A stretch of DNA of 64,000 bases from Segatella paludivivens DSM 17968 = JCM 13650 (GTDB lineage: Bacteria; Bacteroidota; Bacteroidia; Bacteroidales; Bacteroidaceae), in NCBI RefSeq assembly GCF_000373185.1, contig NZ_KB890685.1, positions 1,430 through 65,429 of the forward strand, written 5' to 3'. Under the pieces are notes generated by a model that saw only the letters and a program-made list of their open reading frames with translations, was not told the DNA's origin and did no database searches. Positions 55,454-64,000 of the stretch are shown here, in pieces; position 1 is the first letter of the stretch; the number at the start of each line of letters is the position of its first letter. Position numbers and translations under genes: made by a program.

Positions 55454-56527
55454 ATGGCAGATAAGAATAACCATTTAGTTATAATGGCTGGTGGAGTTGG
55501 GAGCAGATTCTGGCCGATGAGTACTCAGGAATGCCCTAAACAATTTATTGATGTTCTTGGAGTAGGCAAGTCGTTGCTTCAGCTAACAAGGGATCGTTTC
55601 AAAGATATTTGCGACCCTGAAAATGTGTGGATTGTTACTAACAAGAAATATTTTGATAAATGCCACGAGCAACTGCCTGAGGTACCATTAAAGAATATCC
55701 TTCTTGAACCATGTCGCAGAAACACTGCTCCATGTATAGCTTATGTTAGCTGGAAGATAAAGTCTGTAGATCCTAAAGCTAATATTGTTGTCAGTCCAAG
55801 TGATCATATTGTTACAGATACTGCCGAGTTTGCGCGAGTAGTGAAGTCTTGCATGAAATTCACAGGTGAGACAGATTCTATTGTCACCCTTGGCATGAAA
55901 CCTAATAGACCTGAGACAGGGTATGGTTATATTCAAGCAGACCTGTCAGTGCATTCCCCTCGCAACAAAGAGATATTTCGTGTTGATTCATTCCGTGAAA
56001 AGCCAGATTTGAATACAGCCGAACAGTATATTCGCAAAAATAATTATTTTTGGAATGCTGGTATCTTCATTTGGAATGTCAGTACTATTGTGAATGCTTT
56101 CAGAGTTTATCAGCCTTCAATGGCGAAGTTGTTTGAAAGCATGCTTAGTATTTATGGGACTCCACAAGAGCAGGAAATGATAGATAAATATTATTGTGAG
56201 TGCGATAATATCTCTGTCGACTATGCAATAATGGAAAAAGCAGAAGAGATCTTTGTCTGTCCAGCTAATTTCGGATGGAGTGATCTTGGTACATGGGGAA
56301 GTCTGCTTATGCAAAATCGCAAGGACCTTTATGGAAATAGTATTATTGGTGATAACATATCTTTATTTGATACCCATAACACCATTGTTCATGCACTGAA
56401 AGAGAAAAAAGTGGTAATCCAGGGACTTGATGGATATATTGTTGCGGAAAGTGATGGTAAGTTGTTGATTTGTAAACTTAGCGAGGAACAGCGTATTAAG
56501 CAGTTTGCAGAAGATCAGGAAAAATAA
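55454..56527 (+). CDS. manC: mannose-1-phosphate guanylyltransferase
   Basis: The ATG at 55454 gives 357 residues; the in-frame upstream starts lie in the xylA terminator and the promoter. The nucleotidyltransferase motif is [16 protein letters not shown], followed by PKQFIDVLG and VVSPSDHIV (the Asp binds metal). [14 protein letters not shown] and [11 protein letters not shown] are typical of GDP-mannose pyrophosphorylases. The C-terminal isomerase half of bifunctional ManC/AlgA is absent. It makes GDP-mannose for the following gmd and fcl. The gap to gmd is 50 nt. Confidence 0.92.
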   Translation: MADKNNHLVIMAGGVGSRFWPMSTQECPKQFIDVLGVGKSLLQLTRDRFKDICDPENVWIVTNKKYFDKCHEQLPEVPLKNILLEPCRRNTAPCIAYVSWKIKSVDPKANIVVSPSDHIVTDTAEFARVVKSCMKFTGETDSIVTLGMKPNRPETGYGYIQADLSVHSPRNKEIFRVDSFREKPDLNTAEQYIRKNNYFWNAGIFIWNVSTIVNAFRVYQPSMAKLFESMLSIYGTPQEQEMIDKYYCECDNISVDYAIMEKAEEIFVCPANFGWSDLGTWGSLLMQNRKDLYGNSIIGDNISLFDTHNTIVHALKEKKVVIQGLDGYIVAESDGKLLICKLSEEQRIKQFAEDQEK

Positions 56528-56577
56528 ACAATAAAACTTTATTTATAATAAAGGAGAAAAAAGAATATAAATATTTC

Positions 56578-57672
56578 ATGGAAAAGAAAGTTGCTTTAAT
56601 TACCGGTATTACTGGACAGGATGGTTCTTATCTTGCAGAATTTTTGCTTGATAAGGGTTATGATGTACATGGTACAATCCGTCGTTCATCAGTAGATTAC
56701 CGCGAACGTATCGCGCATTTGGAGGGGAAACCAAATTTCCATCTTCATTATGCTGACCTTGGTGATTCAATGAGTATGTTGGGTGTTATTGGGAAAGTTT
56801 GCCCAACAGAAATATATAATCTTGCCGCACAGAGTCATGTTCAGGTAAGTTTTGACTCTCCTGAGTTTACTGCTGATGTTGATGCAGTTGGTGTATTGCG
56901 TGTCTTAGAGTCTGTTCGCCAGTTGGGCATGACTGATACATGTAGAATTTATCAGGCATCAACGTCAGAATTGTATGGAAAGGTTGAGGAAGTTCCTCAG
57001 AATGAGAATACACCATTCCATCCATACAGTCCTTATGCCGTAGCTAAGCAATATGGCTTTTGGATTGTAAGAGAATATCGTGAGGCTTATAACATGTTTT
57101 GCTGCTCAGGTATATTGTTTAACCATGAGAGTGAACGCAGAGGAGAGACTTTCGTAACAAGAAAGATTACTCTTGCTGTAGCTCGCATCAAACAGGGCAA
57201 GCAAGAAAAACTGTTCCTTGGTAACTTGGGTTCACTTCGTGACTGGGGATATGCAAAGGATTATGTTGAATGTATGTGGCTGATTCTTCAGCACAAGAAA
57301 CCTGAGGACTTTGTTATAGCTACCGGTGTTCAGCATAGTGTACGCGAATTCTGCTATCATGCTTTCAAGCGTGTTGGTATAGAACTTGAATTCAAGGGCG
57401 AAGGAATGGATGAGAAGGGTATTGATAAGGCTACAGGAAAAGTACTTATTGAGGTTAGCCCAGACTTCTATCGTCCAACAGATGTTGTTAATCTTTGGGG
57501 TGACCCAACAAAGGCTAAGGCTGAGCTTGGTTGGAATCCAAGTAGGACAAGTTTCGAGGAACTTGTAAATATCATGGTAGACAGTGATATGGCAAAGGTC
57601 GCTTCGGATGGTGCGGCAGAACATGTGAGAACTAATTTGGCAGAATATCTTGAGAAAGGTATTGTGAAATAA
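56578..57672 (+). CDS. gmd: GDP-mannose 4,6-dehydratase
   Basis: The 364-residue product is an extended short-chain dehydrogenase. The NADP-binding motif is [17 protein letters not shown] and the catalytic YxxxK is in [10 protein letters not shown]. The substrate-binding block [18 protein letters not shown] is characteristic of GMD. It forms GDP-4-keto-6-deoxymannose. An AAGGAGAAAA Shine-Dalgarno-like stretch lies about 20 nt upstream. fcl follows after 5 nt, so both reactions of the pathway are co-expressed. Confidence 0.96.
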   Translation: MEKKVALITGITGQDGSYLAEFLLDKGYDVHGTIRRSSVDYRERIAHLEGKPNFHLHYADLGDSMSMLGVIGKVCPTEIYNLAAQSHVQVSFDSPEFTADVDAVGVLRVLESVRQLGMTDTCRIYQASTSELYGKVEEVPQNENTPFHPYSPYAVAKQYGFWIVREYREAYNMFCCSGILFNHESERRGETFVTRKITLAVARIKQGKQEKLFLGNLGSLRDWGYAKDYVECMWLILQHKKPEDFVIATGVQHSVREFCYHAFKRVGIELEFKGEGMDEKGIDKATGKVLIEVSPDFYRPTDVVNLWGDPTKAKAELGWNPSRTSFEELVNIMVDSDMAKVASDGAAEHVRTNLAEYLEKGIVK

Positions 57673-57677
57673 TAATT

Positions 57678-58886
57678 ATGTTAGATAAGAATAGTAAGAT
57701 ATATGTTGCCGGTCATCACGGTCTTGTAGGATCGGCAATTTGGAACAACCTTAAATCAAGAGGTTATAATAATCTGATTGGTCGTGGGCATCATGAACTC
57801 GACCTGACTGATCAGTATGCTGTAAAGAAATTCTTTGATGAAGAGCGTCCTGATGCAGTGGTTCTTGCTGCCGCATTTGTTGGTGGTATCATCGCCAACT
57901 CTCTTTATCGTGCTGATTTCATTATGCAGAATATGAAGATTCAGTGTAATGTAATCAGTAATGCATATTCACATGGAGTGAAAAAACTGTTGTTTTTGGG
58001 TAGTACTTGTATTTATCCTAAGAATGCTCCGCAGCCAATGAAGGAAGAGGCTTTGCTTACTTCTCCGTTAGAATATACTAATGAAGAGTATGCAATAGCA
58101 AAGATTGCCGGACTTAAAATGTGTGAGAGCTATAACTTGCAGTATGGTACAAACTATATCGCCGTTATGCCTACCAACCTTTATGGTCCTAATGATAATT
58201 TCCATTTGGAGAATAGCCATGTCATGCCGGCTATGATGCGTAAGATTTATTTGGCAAAACTTATTCATGATAATGATTGGGATGAAATTCGTGTGGATAT
58301 GGACAAGCGTCCTATCAATCCTACAGATAAGTTATGCGCTATTATTGGTGAAGGCAATGTCGACGGAAAGAATGATAAGGAACGTATTCTCAAGGCTCTT
58401 GCATTCTATGGTATAGAAGACAACAAGGTTACCCTTTGGGGTGACGGAAGTCCGCTACGTGAGTTTCTTTGGAGCGAAGACATGGCAGATGCCAGTGTTC
58501 ACGTATTACTAAATGTTGATTTCAAAGATATCATAGGTATTGAGAAATATTCAAGTGTCTTCTATGGTGCCAAGATCAACGGCGCAGTAGACCGCAACAA
58601 CAGTGAAGGTCGTGGTGGAGCTTTGCCAAAGTTAGGCGAGATTCGCAACTGTCACATCAATGTTGGTACAGGCAAGGAACTTACGATTAAGGAACTTGCA
58701 AACCTAGTTGTAAGAACTGTTGGTTTTGAAGGCAATGTTATCTGGGATGACAGCAAACCGAATGGTACTCCACGCAAGTTGATAGATGTAGATAAACTTC
58801 ATCGTCTTGGTTGGACTCACAAGGTTGAGATTGAGGCAGGTGTTGAGCGTCTTTATGAATGGTATAGAGATTCATTGAAGAAATAA
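57678..58886 (+). CDS. fcl: GDP-L-fucose synthase
   Basis: The 402-residue product is an epimerase-reductase of the short-chain dehydrogenase type. The cofactor motif is AGHHGLVGSAIW, the catalytic YxxxK is in EYAIAKIAGLKM, and the active-site Cys and His regions are SCIYP-like (GSTCIYPKNAPQP) and NSHVMPAMMRK. It is about 80 residues longer than the E. coli enzyme. Extra segments lie at roughly 195-240 (DWDEIRVDMDKRPINPTDKL) and 285-330. It makes GDP-L-fucose for surface polysaccharide or protein O-glycans. It is last in the operon, before a strong terminator. Confidence 0.94.
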   Translation: MLDKNSKIYVAGHHGLVGSAIWNNLKSRGYNNLIGRGHHELDLTDQYAVKKFFDEERPDAVVLAAAFVGGIIANSLYRADFIMQNMKIQCNVISNAYSHGVKKLLFLGSTCIYPKNAPQPMKEEALLTSPLEYTNEEYAIAKIAGLKMCESYNLQYGTNYIAVMPTNLYGPNDNFHLENSHVMPAMMRKIYLAKLIHDNDWDEIRVDMDKRPINPTDKLCAIIGEGNVDGKNDKERILKALAFYGIEDNKVTLWGDGSPLREFLWSEDMADASVHVLLNVDFKDIIGIEKYSSVFYGAKINGAVDRNNSEGRGGALPKLGEIRNCHINVGTGKELTIKELANLVVRTVGFEGNVIWDDSKPNGTPRKLIDVDKLHRLGWTHKVEIEAGVERLYEWYRDSLKK

Positions 58887-58926
58887 TCATCTCAAAATAT
58901 TGGTATGCACTAATAGTGCATCATTC

Positions 58927-58956
58927 AAAGAGGCGGTTTACCGCCTCTTTTTTTTG
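58927..58956 (+). terminator. terminator of manC-gmd-fcl
   Basis: A perfect 10-bp GC-rich stem (58927-58936 with 58941-58950) has loop TTTA and six further T. Confidence 0.92.
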
Positions 58957-59181
58957 TATTTAGATTTACTCTTTTGTTAGATATTTTCTAAACAGAATTT
59001 AGCAAGTATGATGTATAGAATAAATCGTCAAGTTCACGAGTTGAGCAAATAAAACTACTAAATTAAGTAGTGAGGATAAATATTTTAAAATTTTGAAAAC
59101 TGTACATAGGTTTTATAAATAAACAAGTGTCGTAATGTCTATTCACTGTATATCAATACGTTAGATGCACTTTTTTCAAAA

Positions 59182-59203
59182 GTAAACTGTCGGTAAACTG
59201 TCA
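59182..59203 (+). repeat. 11-bp direct tandem duplication
   Basis: GTAAACTGTCG (59182-59192) is followed at once by GTAAACTGTCA (59193-59203). Confidence 0.8.
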
Positions 59204-59210
59204 AATGAGA

Positions 59211-59236
59211 TTTTCGTTTCTATATAGAAACGAAAA
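59211..59236. repeat. 26-bp perfect palindrome
   Basis: TTTTCGTTTC, the central TATATA and GAAACGAAAA form a perfect palindrome with no unpaired base. It overlaps the first unit of the adjacent 22-bp repeats. Confidence 0.9.
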
Positions 59237-59314
59237 CTTTATATCGTAGAAATGGAAACTTTATGTCGTAGAAACAAAAACGTTTCCACGTAATAATGCA
59301 AACTTTACATCGTA
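59227..59314 (+). repeat. four 22-bp degenerate tandem repeats
   Basis: The units begin at 59227, 59249, 59271 and 59293, with a partial GAAACG at 59315. Units 1, 2 and 4 share AAACTTTA, two variable bases and TCGTA; unit 3 keeps the ends but has CGTTTCCACGTA. The units abut, without spacers, so this is not a CRISPR array. Confidence 0.8.
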
Positions 59315-59670
59315 GAAACGCATAAATGATGTCTCAAAATTGTATTTTAGATAACAAAAAATAAAAATTCAGAATGATAATAGCAAAAACTATGTTTTGT
59401 ATAAAACAAAAAAGATAAAAAGAAGAGTTTTATGACATATCATTCAAAGTGATTTTACCTATTTTCTAAAGAAGATAATAAATTGCAATTAACGACACAA
59501 ACTTGTCACTTCAATAATGAAAATTTGAAACGTATTATGTTGATAATCAATGTAAAGACACTTCGACGCTAGTATTTTTCAAAAACCCTATGTACGCGCG
59601 CGCGAAACTGTTTGAAATAATGTAACACACCACCGAGGTAACTTTGGCTAACATGCTCAGTTGTATTTCA

Positions 59671-59701
59671 TTGCATCAACGAATAAATATAATTACCTTT
59701 G
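59671..59701 (+). promoter_or_regulatory. promoter-like pair in the gene-free region
   Basis: TTG (59671-59673), 20 nt and TACCTTTG (59694-59701). Transcription would run rightward through about 330 nt with no good open frame, so it would give a long leader or an untranslated RNA. Confidence 0.4.
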
Positions 59702-60045
59702 CAACCATATCCATAAATTATATAACTAGAAGTCAAGATAAAAAAGTACATATTCTATAGCAGATGATGCCGATCTACGCTGAGAAAAAACGTTTAATGA
59801 AATATATCTGTTGACAATATGTCATGGTAATGGTTGCCGAGATAAAATTGTCACGAATTGTTTAGTAAGTTAACAAGTGCAAGAGATAGTAAATCATGGT
59901 TAAATAAATATTAAGTTATGACTTTGTTAAATTAATGTTTTGTAAATTTGTAATTATAAAAGAATTTATTTCGATAGCTAAACCAACTAAAGAATTAAAT
60001 GTCATAACTAAATTAACGTCGTAAACTAAAAAATACATGTCTATC

Positions 60046-60708
60046 ATGAAACAAATAATAATTATTGTATTGGCTGTGATGTCATTAAATATCCATGCGC
60101 AAGACAACATAAGTAATGAACTTTCGCTAAGTGGAGGATTAATGACGGGTAGTGCATGCGATATGCGATTGTCATATATCCATTATATTAATAAATATGT
60201 AGGTTATGGTACTGCATTTGGTATCTACAAACAATGGCATAATGATTACTTACCACAAGGTGACATGGAATCTGAAAAGTGGAGTTCTTGGAATTTGAAT
60301 AAAAGTGACAATAAAATGGAAAAATTATATATTGAACCAACTTTGTCGTTCAAAACTCCTGCATTGTTACATTTTGGGTCTTGGGAGATGGGACTTCAAG
60401 CAGAGCCAGGCATTATGATACAGATTCCTTATACTTTTGTACATATAGATTATATTGATAGAAACACTTATGAATCGTATGAAAAAGGAAGGTCAGCACA
60501 TGCCTCGGATTGGTGCTTCTGGGATTTAAGAACCATGCTAAGGTTCAGTTTTAATGATGCTTTTTTTGCTGTTGGTTATGGTATATCTAATTTAGATGTC
60601 TATTCCCCTTGCAGATCAATGAGTGTAGAAGGGACAAGCTTCAATAGTGTTTATCCATCCAAAAAATTAAACCATTCCATATTTATAAAAGTTGGTGCTA
60701 CTATTTGA
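60046..60708 (+). CDS. small outer-membrane-like protein of unknown function
   Basis: The product has 220 residues from the ATG at 60046 (MKQIIIIVLAVMSLNIHAQ, a signal peptide); an ATG at 60037 is also possible. The mature part begins with a strand-rich pattern alternating glycine and aromatic residues (LSLSGGLMTGSACDMRLSYIHY, core GGLMTGSACDMRLSY), continues with YVGYGTAFGIYKQW and LRTMLRFSFNDAFFAVGYG, and ends in FIKVGATI. This suggests an eight-strand beta-barrel or a similar OMP fold. The family was not recognised. It stands alone after a long gene-free region. A TAAATTTG at 59943-59950 may be its -7 element. Confidence 0.65.
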   Translation: MKQIIIIVLAVMSLNIHAQDNISNELSLSGGLMTGSACDMRLSYIHYINKYVGYGTAFGIYKQWHNDYLPQGDMESEKWSSWNLNKSDNKMEKLYIEPTLSFKTPALLHFGSWEMGLQAEPGIMIQIPYTFVHIDYIDRNTYESYEKGRSAHASDWCFWDLRTMLRFSFNDAFFAVGYGISNLDVYSPCRSMSVEGTSFNSVYPSKKLNHSIFIKVGATI

Positions 60709-60851
60709 CGCTATTATATTATTTGAGTTTTCATTTATCTTATTTTACATATTAGTTTTATCTGTTTTGATGATGAAAATTTTAAGAGAAAATTTGCTAT
60801 AATTGATAATATAAGAGTAATTTTATATAAAATACATATTGGATATTATTT

Positions 60852-60882
60852 TTTGTAATCTAAAAAAAAACACTTAAATTTG
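60852..60882 (+). promoter_or_regulatory. promoter of the HAD hydrolase gene
   Basis: TTTG (60852-60855), 19 nt and TAAATTTG (60875-60882). The leader to 60974 is about 85 nt. Confidence 0.65.
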
Positions 60883-60973
60883 TACTGTTTGTGAATGTAG
60901 TATCAAATAGTACAGAAAGAGTTACTATTAATATTGCTAAGCTAAATCTATTGGAATATATAAAAACAGAGAT

Positions 60974-61594
60974 ATGAAATATAAACATCTATTATTTGAT
61001 ATTGACGGTACATTGGTTGACAATGAAAGTGCCGTAATAAATACATGGCAACAGACAATACAAGAACTTGTTGGGAGACATTTTGAGAAAGATGAACTTA
61101 CCTTTGTATTAGGAATTCCTGGTGTTACAACCATGAAGAAGTTGGGAATAGAAAATTCGGAAGAAGCTTTTGCACGTTGGAGTGAACTATTTCAGGAACA
61201 TAGAAACGAAATATCTCTGTTTGATGGGATTGAAGAAATGATTAATGAGCTAAAGAATAAACAGTATAAACTGGGACTGATTACTTCACGAACACGTGAC
61301 GAGTTAAGCAACGATGATGCTTTATGTAAGATATTTCATCTTTTTGATATTGCTATCTGCGTTACTGATACTGCTCATCCCAAACCTTCAGCAGATCCAA
61401 TACTCGCTTACTTTGAAAAGACAGGAGCTACGCCTGCGGAAACTCTTTATGTCGGTGATGCTGCTTATGACAGCCAATGTGCAGTCAATGCTAATGTAGA
61501 CTTTGCACTAGCTACTTGGGGAAATGCAAAGAAAGGCATATCATGTAAATATCAATTTGATATGCCACACGATTTAATAGAACTGTTGTTGTAA
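60974..61594 (+). CDS. HAD-family hydrolase (phosphoglycolate-phosphatase-like)
   Basis: The 206-residue product has motif I LLFDIDGTLVDNE with Asp9 and Asp11, a helical cap domain (about 15-85), motif II in LGLITSRTRDE, motif III Lys in HPKPSADPI and motif IV in YVGDAAYDSQCA. This is the Cof-unrelated subfamily I with a C1 cap, to which phosphoglycolate phosphatase and beta-phosphoglucomutase belong. The substrate cannot be told from the sequence. It is a single-gene unit with its own promoter. Confidence 0.88.
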   Translation: MKYKHLLFDIDGTLVDNESAVINTWQQTIQELVGRHFEKDELTFVLGIPGVTTMKKLGIENSEEAFARWSELFQEHRNEISLFDGIEEMINELKNKQYKLGLITSRTRDELSNDDALCKIFHLFDIAICVTDTAHPKPSADPILAYFEKTGATPAETLYVGDAAYDSQCAVNANVDFALATWGNAKKGISCKYQFDMPHDLIELLL

Positions 61595-61642
61595 CAGGGT
61601 GCATTATCGTAATCGAATTCTGATGTTTTTTCTTGACTGAAA

Positions 61643-61675
61643 ACGAGGATACGTCATGCATCGACATATCCTCGT
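61643..61675 (-). terminator. terminator of the methyltransferase gene
   Basis: The arms 61643-61651 and 61667-61675 pair over 9 bp with a 15-nt loop. On the minus strand the stem is followed by TTTTC. It lies 22 nt after the methyltransferase stop and may also stop the HAD transcript. Confidence 0.65.
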
Positions 61676-61696
61676 ATCTAATTAGTTATAAGCTTA

Positions 61697-62467
61697 TTAT
61701 AACTTTTTACCTATATAAAACATGTAACCGTAATATGCTTTGTATTTATCGTATAATTCTGCTTCATATCGCTGCGATGCAATAAATTCTTCAGCAGTTT
61801 TGTTTCCCTCATATTTTTTCAGGAAAGACACACCGTTGGCTGCTTGCATTTTATAGTAATCGGTCCATATAGTTTCTGGTAACATATATGTTGCAACAGG
61901 TAGATAACCAGCCTTTTGCATCTGGGCTACCTTGGTGGGAATGGTATCAATCTGTGGATAAGCTTCTTGCCAGAAATTCTTTATTTCTTGAGGTTGCTCC
62001 TCACGAAACCATGTGTTTTCTGTGATAGCGATATATCCGCCAGGTTTTAAGAACTTTCTCCATTCCTCTAATCCGCGTTCGAATCCGATGTTGTATATTG
62101 AACCCTCTGACCAGATAAGATCTAGTTCCTCTTCATGAAAGGGAAGGTGCTCCATATCTCCAACAATACCTTTAACTTTGTGTTGAAGGTTTAGATCCTT
62201 AGACTTCTGATTGAATTTATGGATAAAATTCTCCCAGATATCAACGCCGATAATTTCGCAAGATGTATGTGTGCCCAACGTCATCGTTTGACCACCAGTA
62301 CCACATCCAATATCTGCAATTTTGGAGTTGTCTGTGAGACCATCAATAAAGCTTAGTGCTTTTATTGTTTCTCGAGAGTTTCCAGGTCCCTGTCTCTCTG
62401 TATTTGAAAAATATTCGTAAATGATGTTTAAGTCAAAATCATGAATTGATAGTTTGTTATTACTCAT
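61697..62467 (-). CDS. class I SAM-dependent methyltransferase
   Basis: The 256-residue product has the SAM-binding motif [18 protein letters not shown] (about residues 54-70). An acidic residue ends strand 2 (GVDIWENFI), motif II is at [14 protein letters not shown], and the post-motif is [15 protein letters not shown]. It ends in a region with many aromatic residues ([15 protein letters not shown]). The type resembles small-molecule methyltransferases of the UbiE/BchM kind, but no substrate can be named. It is a single gene that converges with the HAD gene. Confidence 0.88.
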   Translation of the reverse strand: MSNNKLSIHDFDLNIIYEYFSNTERQGPGNSRETIKALSFIDGLTDNSKIADIGCGTGGQTMTLGTHTSCEIIGVDIWENFIHKFNQKSKDLNLQHKVKGIVGDMEHLPFHEEELDLIWSEGSIYNIGFERGLEEWRKFLKPGGYIAITENTWFREEQPQEIKNFWQEAYPQIDTIPTKVAQMQKAGYLPVATYMLPETIWTDYYKMQAANGVSFLKKYEGNKTAEEFIASQRYEAELYDKYKAYYGYMFYIGKKL

Positions 62468-62962
62468 GTCATTAAAATTTGTGCATACAAAAAAGCATGT
62501 TTTTACTTTCTATTTTGTATGCAATTGATATTATATTATTTACAATAAATTATCTTCTCGAAAATAAATTTCCGAGAAAAAAGCAGGGATAATTTGTGTA
62601 AAAACTACACAAATTATTTACAATACAATATCCATGTAATGACTTAACATGCCACAAAGATATTAAATATACTTCAAATTACCAAAAAACACAGAATAAA
62701 AATATTTTGGTTTTTGCCGATGATGCGATTTCTCAGCCTAATATGAAAAAGACCATTGTTCAGCAGATGTAAGTGCTGAATCATTAATGGTTTAGTATAT
62801 GATAAATAAAATAAAAAATGTGGATCTGATGACTATCTCATCTGTAGTTGCAAAATAGCATTAGTAACATTAAAAAAAAACTTTATAACGTTTTAAAGTC
62901 TGATGACAACGTTATAAAGCTTTTTGTTTATTGTGTAAATGTAAATTCTAAAATGATGAGCT
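62468..62962. other. 495-bp gene-free region with several inverted repeats
   Basis: No protein gene was seen. Hairpins: TTCTCG/CGAGAA (62555-62560 with 62573-62578), a perfect 10-bp stem 62591-62600 with 62606-62615, and TTCAGCA/TGCTGAA (62759-62765 with 62774-62780). The 13-bp sequence ATTATTTACAATA occurs at 62535 and 62613 around the first two. The right end holds the terminator of the DUF1573 gene. Confidence 0.6.
62872..62919 (-). terminator. terminator of the DUF1573 gene
   Basis: A perfect 12-bp stem (62881-62892 with 62908-62919) is followed on the minus strand by nine T (62880-62872). Confidence 0.85.
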
Positions 62963-63352
62963 TTATTTAGCTTCGTTCATCATACCTTCTATATAAAGGC
63001 GTGTCATTTCTGTCTTACCGTTAGTACGTATTGTGATGCTTTTTTTGAATCTACCAGGAAATTTGCCAGCACCATTATAAGTAACCTTTATTTCACCTTT
63101 CTGTCCTGGCATTATTGGTGCCTTTGGATAAGAAGGAACAGTGCATCCACAGCTTGCTACAGCCTGATTGATAACAAGAGGACCATCACCAATATTTGTA
63201 AAAGTGAATGTTGTTTTTTGAACAGGATCTTTTTCAGAAAAAGTCCCAAGATCAACAGTCACCTTGTCAAATCGGATATCAGCTTCTTTTTGTGCAGAAG
63301 CCATTGTAAAAAATGCCATAAGCATCATTGCTATTGTAATAATCTTTTTCAT
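62963..63352 (-). CDS. DUF1573 secreted protein (immunoglobulin-like fold)
   Basis: The 129-residue product has a signal peptide (MKKIITIAMMLMAFFTMASAQ) and a single DUF1573 domain of the ASPM/SPD-2/Hydin group. Typical blocks are FDKVTVDLGTFSEKDPV, FTFTNIGDGPLVI, the VASCGCTVPSYPKAPI segment with a conserved CGC pair, and GEIKVTYNGAGKFPGRFKKSI (core KVTYNGAGKFPG). These small periplasmic proteins are very common in Bacteroidales, yet have no clear function. On the minus strand TACTTTTG (63396-63389) is a likely -7 element. Confidence 0.88.
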   Translation of the reverse strand: MKKIITIAMMLMAFFTMASAQKEADIRFDKVTVDLGTFSEKDPVQKTTFTFTNIGDGPLVINQAVASCGCTVPSYPKAPIMPGQKGEIKVTYNGAGKFPGRFKKSITIRTNGKTEMTRLYIEGMMNEAK

Positions 63353-63510
63353 TGTCTCTAATTTTTCTAAATATGATTAATGTTATCGCAAAAGTAATAA
63401 AGATTTTGAATACTTATATGATAAAATCAGTTTTTTATAAAATATTAAACGTTCAATAAATTATGATGTTCTGATAAATATATACTTATGTATAATCAAA
63501 TCATAAAAAT

Positions 63511-63541
63511 AAATCCCTTCATCAATAAAGAGAAGGGATTT
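63511..63541 (-). terminator. terminator of proS
   Basis: A 10-bp stem (63511-63520 with 63532-63541) is followed by TATTTTTATG on the minus strand, 27 nt after the proS stop. Confidence 0.8.
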
Positions 63542-63567
63542 AATTATGTATTCTTTAATTACTATTA

Positions 63568-64000
63568 TTAGTAACTTCTTGCTATAATTACACGACATTT
63601 TGCAGGCTTGCCTGATACCATGTCAATGCCTTCTGTTTGCTCGTAAGCAAATGGCACACATCTTATAGTAGCCTGAGTGTCTTCTTTAATCTTTGCTTCA
63701 GTTTCTTCTGTGCCATCCCAGTGACATAGATAGAAGCCTCCGCCTTTAACACGTTCTTTGAATTCATCATAGTTGTCACATTCGTAAATATGAGCATCAC
63801 GATATTTTCTTGCTTTCTCAAACATATTGTTCTGAATATCATCAAGCAAGTCTTTAACTCGCTCAACAATTCCGTCAAAGCTAACGTTCTCTTTTTCCAA
63901 AGTGTCACGTCGCATGATTTCGATCGTGTTGTTTTCCAAATCACGTCCACCCATTACTAGACGTACAGGAATACCTTTCAGTTCATAGTCAGCAAATTTG
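63568..64000 (-). CDS. proS: prolyl-tRNA synthetase, C-terminal part
   Basis: The frame runs off the right edge of the window. An in-frame ATG at 63954 is internal, because the upstream codons encode [16 protein letters not shown] without a break. The 144 residues seen cover the end of the anticodon-binding domain ([20 protein letters not shown], core [12 protein letters not shown]) and the extra C-terminal domain ending in the conserved Tyr (RVIIARSY). That domain and ending are typical of the archaeal-eukaryal ProRS type also used by Bacteroidetes. The zinc-binding cysteines common in this domain are mostly missing here. Confidence 0.93.
   Translation of the reverse strand, partial: KFADYELKGIPVRLVMGGRDLENNTIEIMRRDTLEKENVSFDGIVERVKDLLDDIQNNMFEKARKYRDAHIYECDNYDEFKERVKGGGFYLCHWDGTEETEAKIKEDTQATIRCVPFAYEQTEGIDMVSGKPAKCRVIIARSY

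Larger units (their letters stand above)
58957..60036. other. 1.1-kb AT-rich gene-free region with repeats
   Basis: No supported protein gene is present. Contents: an 11-bp tandem duplication at 59182-59203, a 26-bp perfect palindrome at 59211-59236, 22-bp degenerate tandem repeats at 59227-59314, a (CG)5 run at 59595-59604, and a promoter-like pair at 59671-59701 whose transcript would run 330 nt before the next start codon. No transposase remnant was seen. Confidence 0.7.

Noticed and set aside
59227-59314. CRISPR array
   Set aside because: The 22-bp units abut without unique spacers and no cas gene is present.
59916-60110. 64-codon minus-strand frame before the small outer-membrane-like gene
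   Set aside because: It overlaps the signal-peptide-coding start of the plus-strand gene and has no supporting signal.

Overview
The window looks like a chromosomal segment of a Bacteroidota bacterium, most likely a Bacteroidales member of the Prevotellaceae. The reasons are AT-rich DNA, many promoters of the Bacteroidota type (TTTG, 19-20 nt, TAnnTTTG), Mfa1/Mfa2-type fimbrial genes, several TonB-dependent outer-membrane receptors, a surface BtuG-like corrinoid lipoprotein, an archaeal-type prolyl-tRNA synthetase and an xylBA pair. Most of it is housekeeping DNA. No transposase, integrase, CRISPR array, tRNA or rRNA was seen.

Layout. 1-2654: end of a fimbrial locus (Mfa2/FimB-like anchor, then a long lipoprotein pilin with a lectin-like C-terminus). 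2655-3354: gene-free, with four successive hairpins ending in a terminator (candidate RNA). 3355-7719: a two-component system (RprXY-like) divergent from a TonB-receptor-type barrel, with an array of 11-bp direct repeats between them and two more copies after the barrel gene. 8026-13955: menaquinone operon (thioesterase-menF-menD-menB-menC-menE), whose end overlaps convergent aroB. 15120-19638: a second large outer-membrane barrel and a convergent SLC13/DASS anion transporter. 19785-25722: a cobalamin riboswitch followed by btuB-like receptor, btuG-like lipoprotein, btuF-like binding protein, btuC-like permease and a PduO-type adenosyltransferase; no ATPase gene is present.

25818-44152: pheS; DUF4348 lipoprotein-murB-MBL hydrolase; a small membrane operon (YtxH, holin-like, small protein); SPOR lipoprotein-ruvX-def-TPR protein; thrS; infC-rpmI-rplT; tex; an ABC-F ATPase; an M13 peptidase. 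44213-44437 holds three exact-period 75-bp repeats, each a complete promoter, in front of metA, which is followed by a U32 peptidase and a zinc-ribbon membrane protein. 48349-55319: TonB receptor, DUF1593 hydrolase, xylB and xylA. 55454-58886: manC-gmd-fcl, which lead from mannose-1-phosphate to GDP-L-fucose. 58957-60036: 1.1 kb of gene-free DNA with a long palindrome and 22-bp tandem repeats. 60046-64000: a small outer-membrane-like protein, HAD phosphatase, methyltransferase, DUF1573 protein and the 3' part of proS.

The window therefore combines respiratory quinone synthesis, corrinoid capture and activation, xylose entry into the pentose phosphate pathway, nucleotide-fucose supply for surface glycans, and a translation cluster. 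Where the start of the longest open frame disagreed with a signal peptide, terminator, riboswitch or family alignment, the internal ATG was chosen and this is stated.
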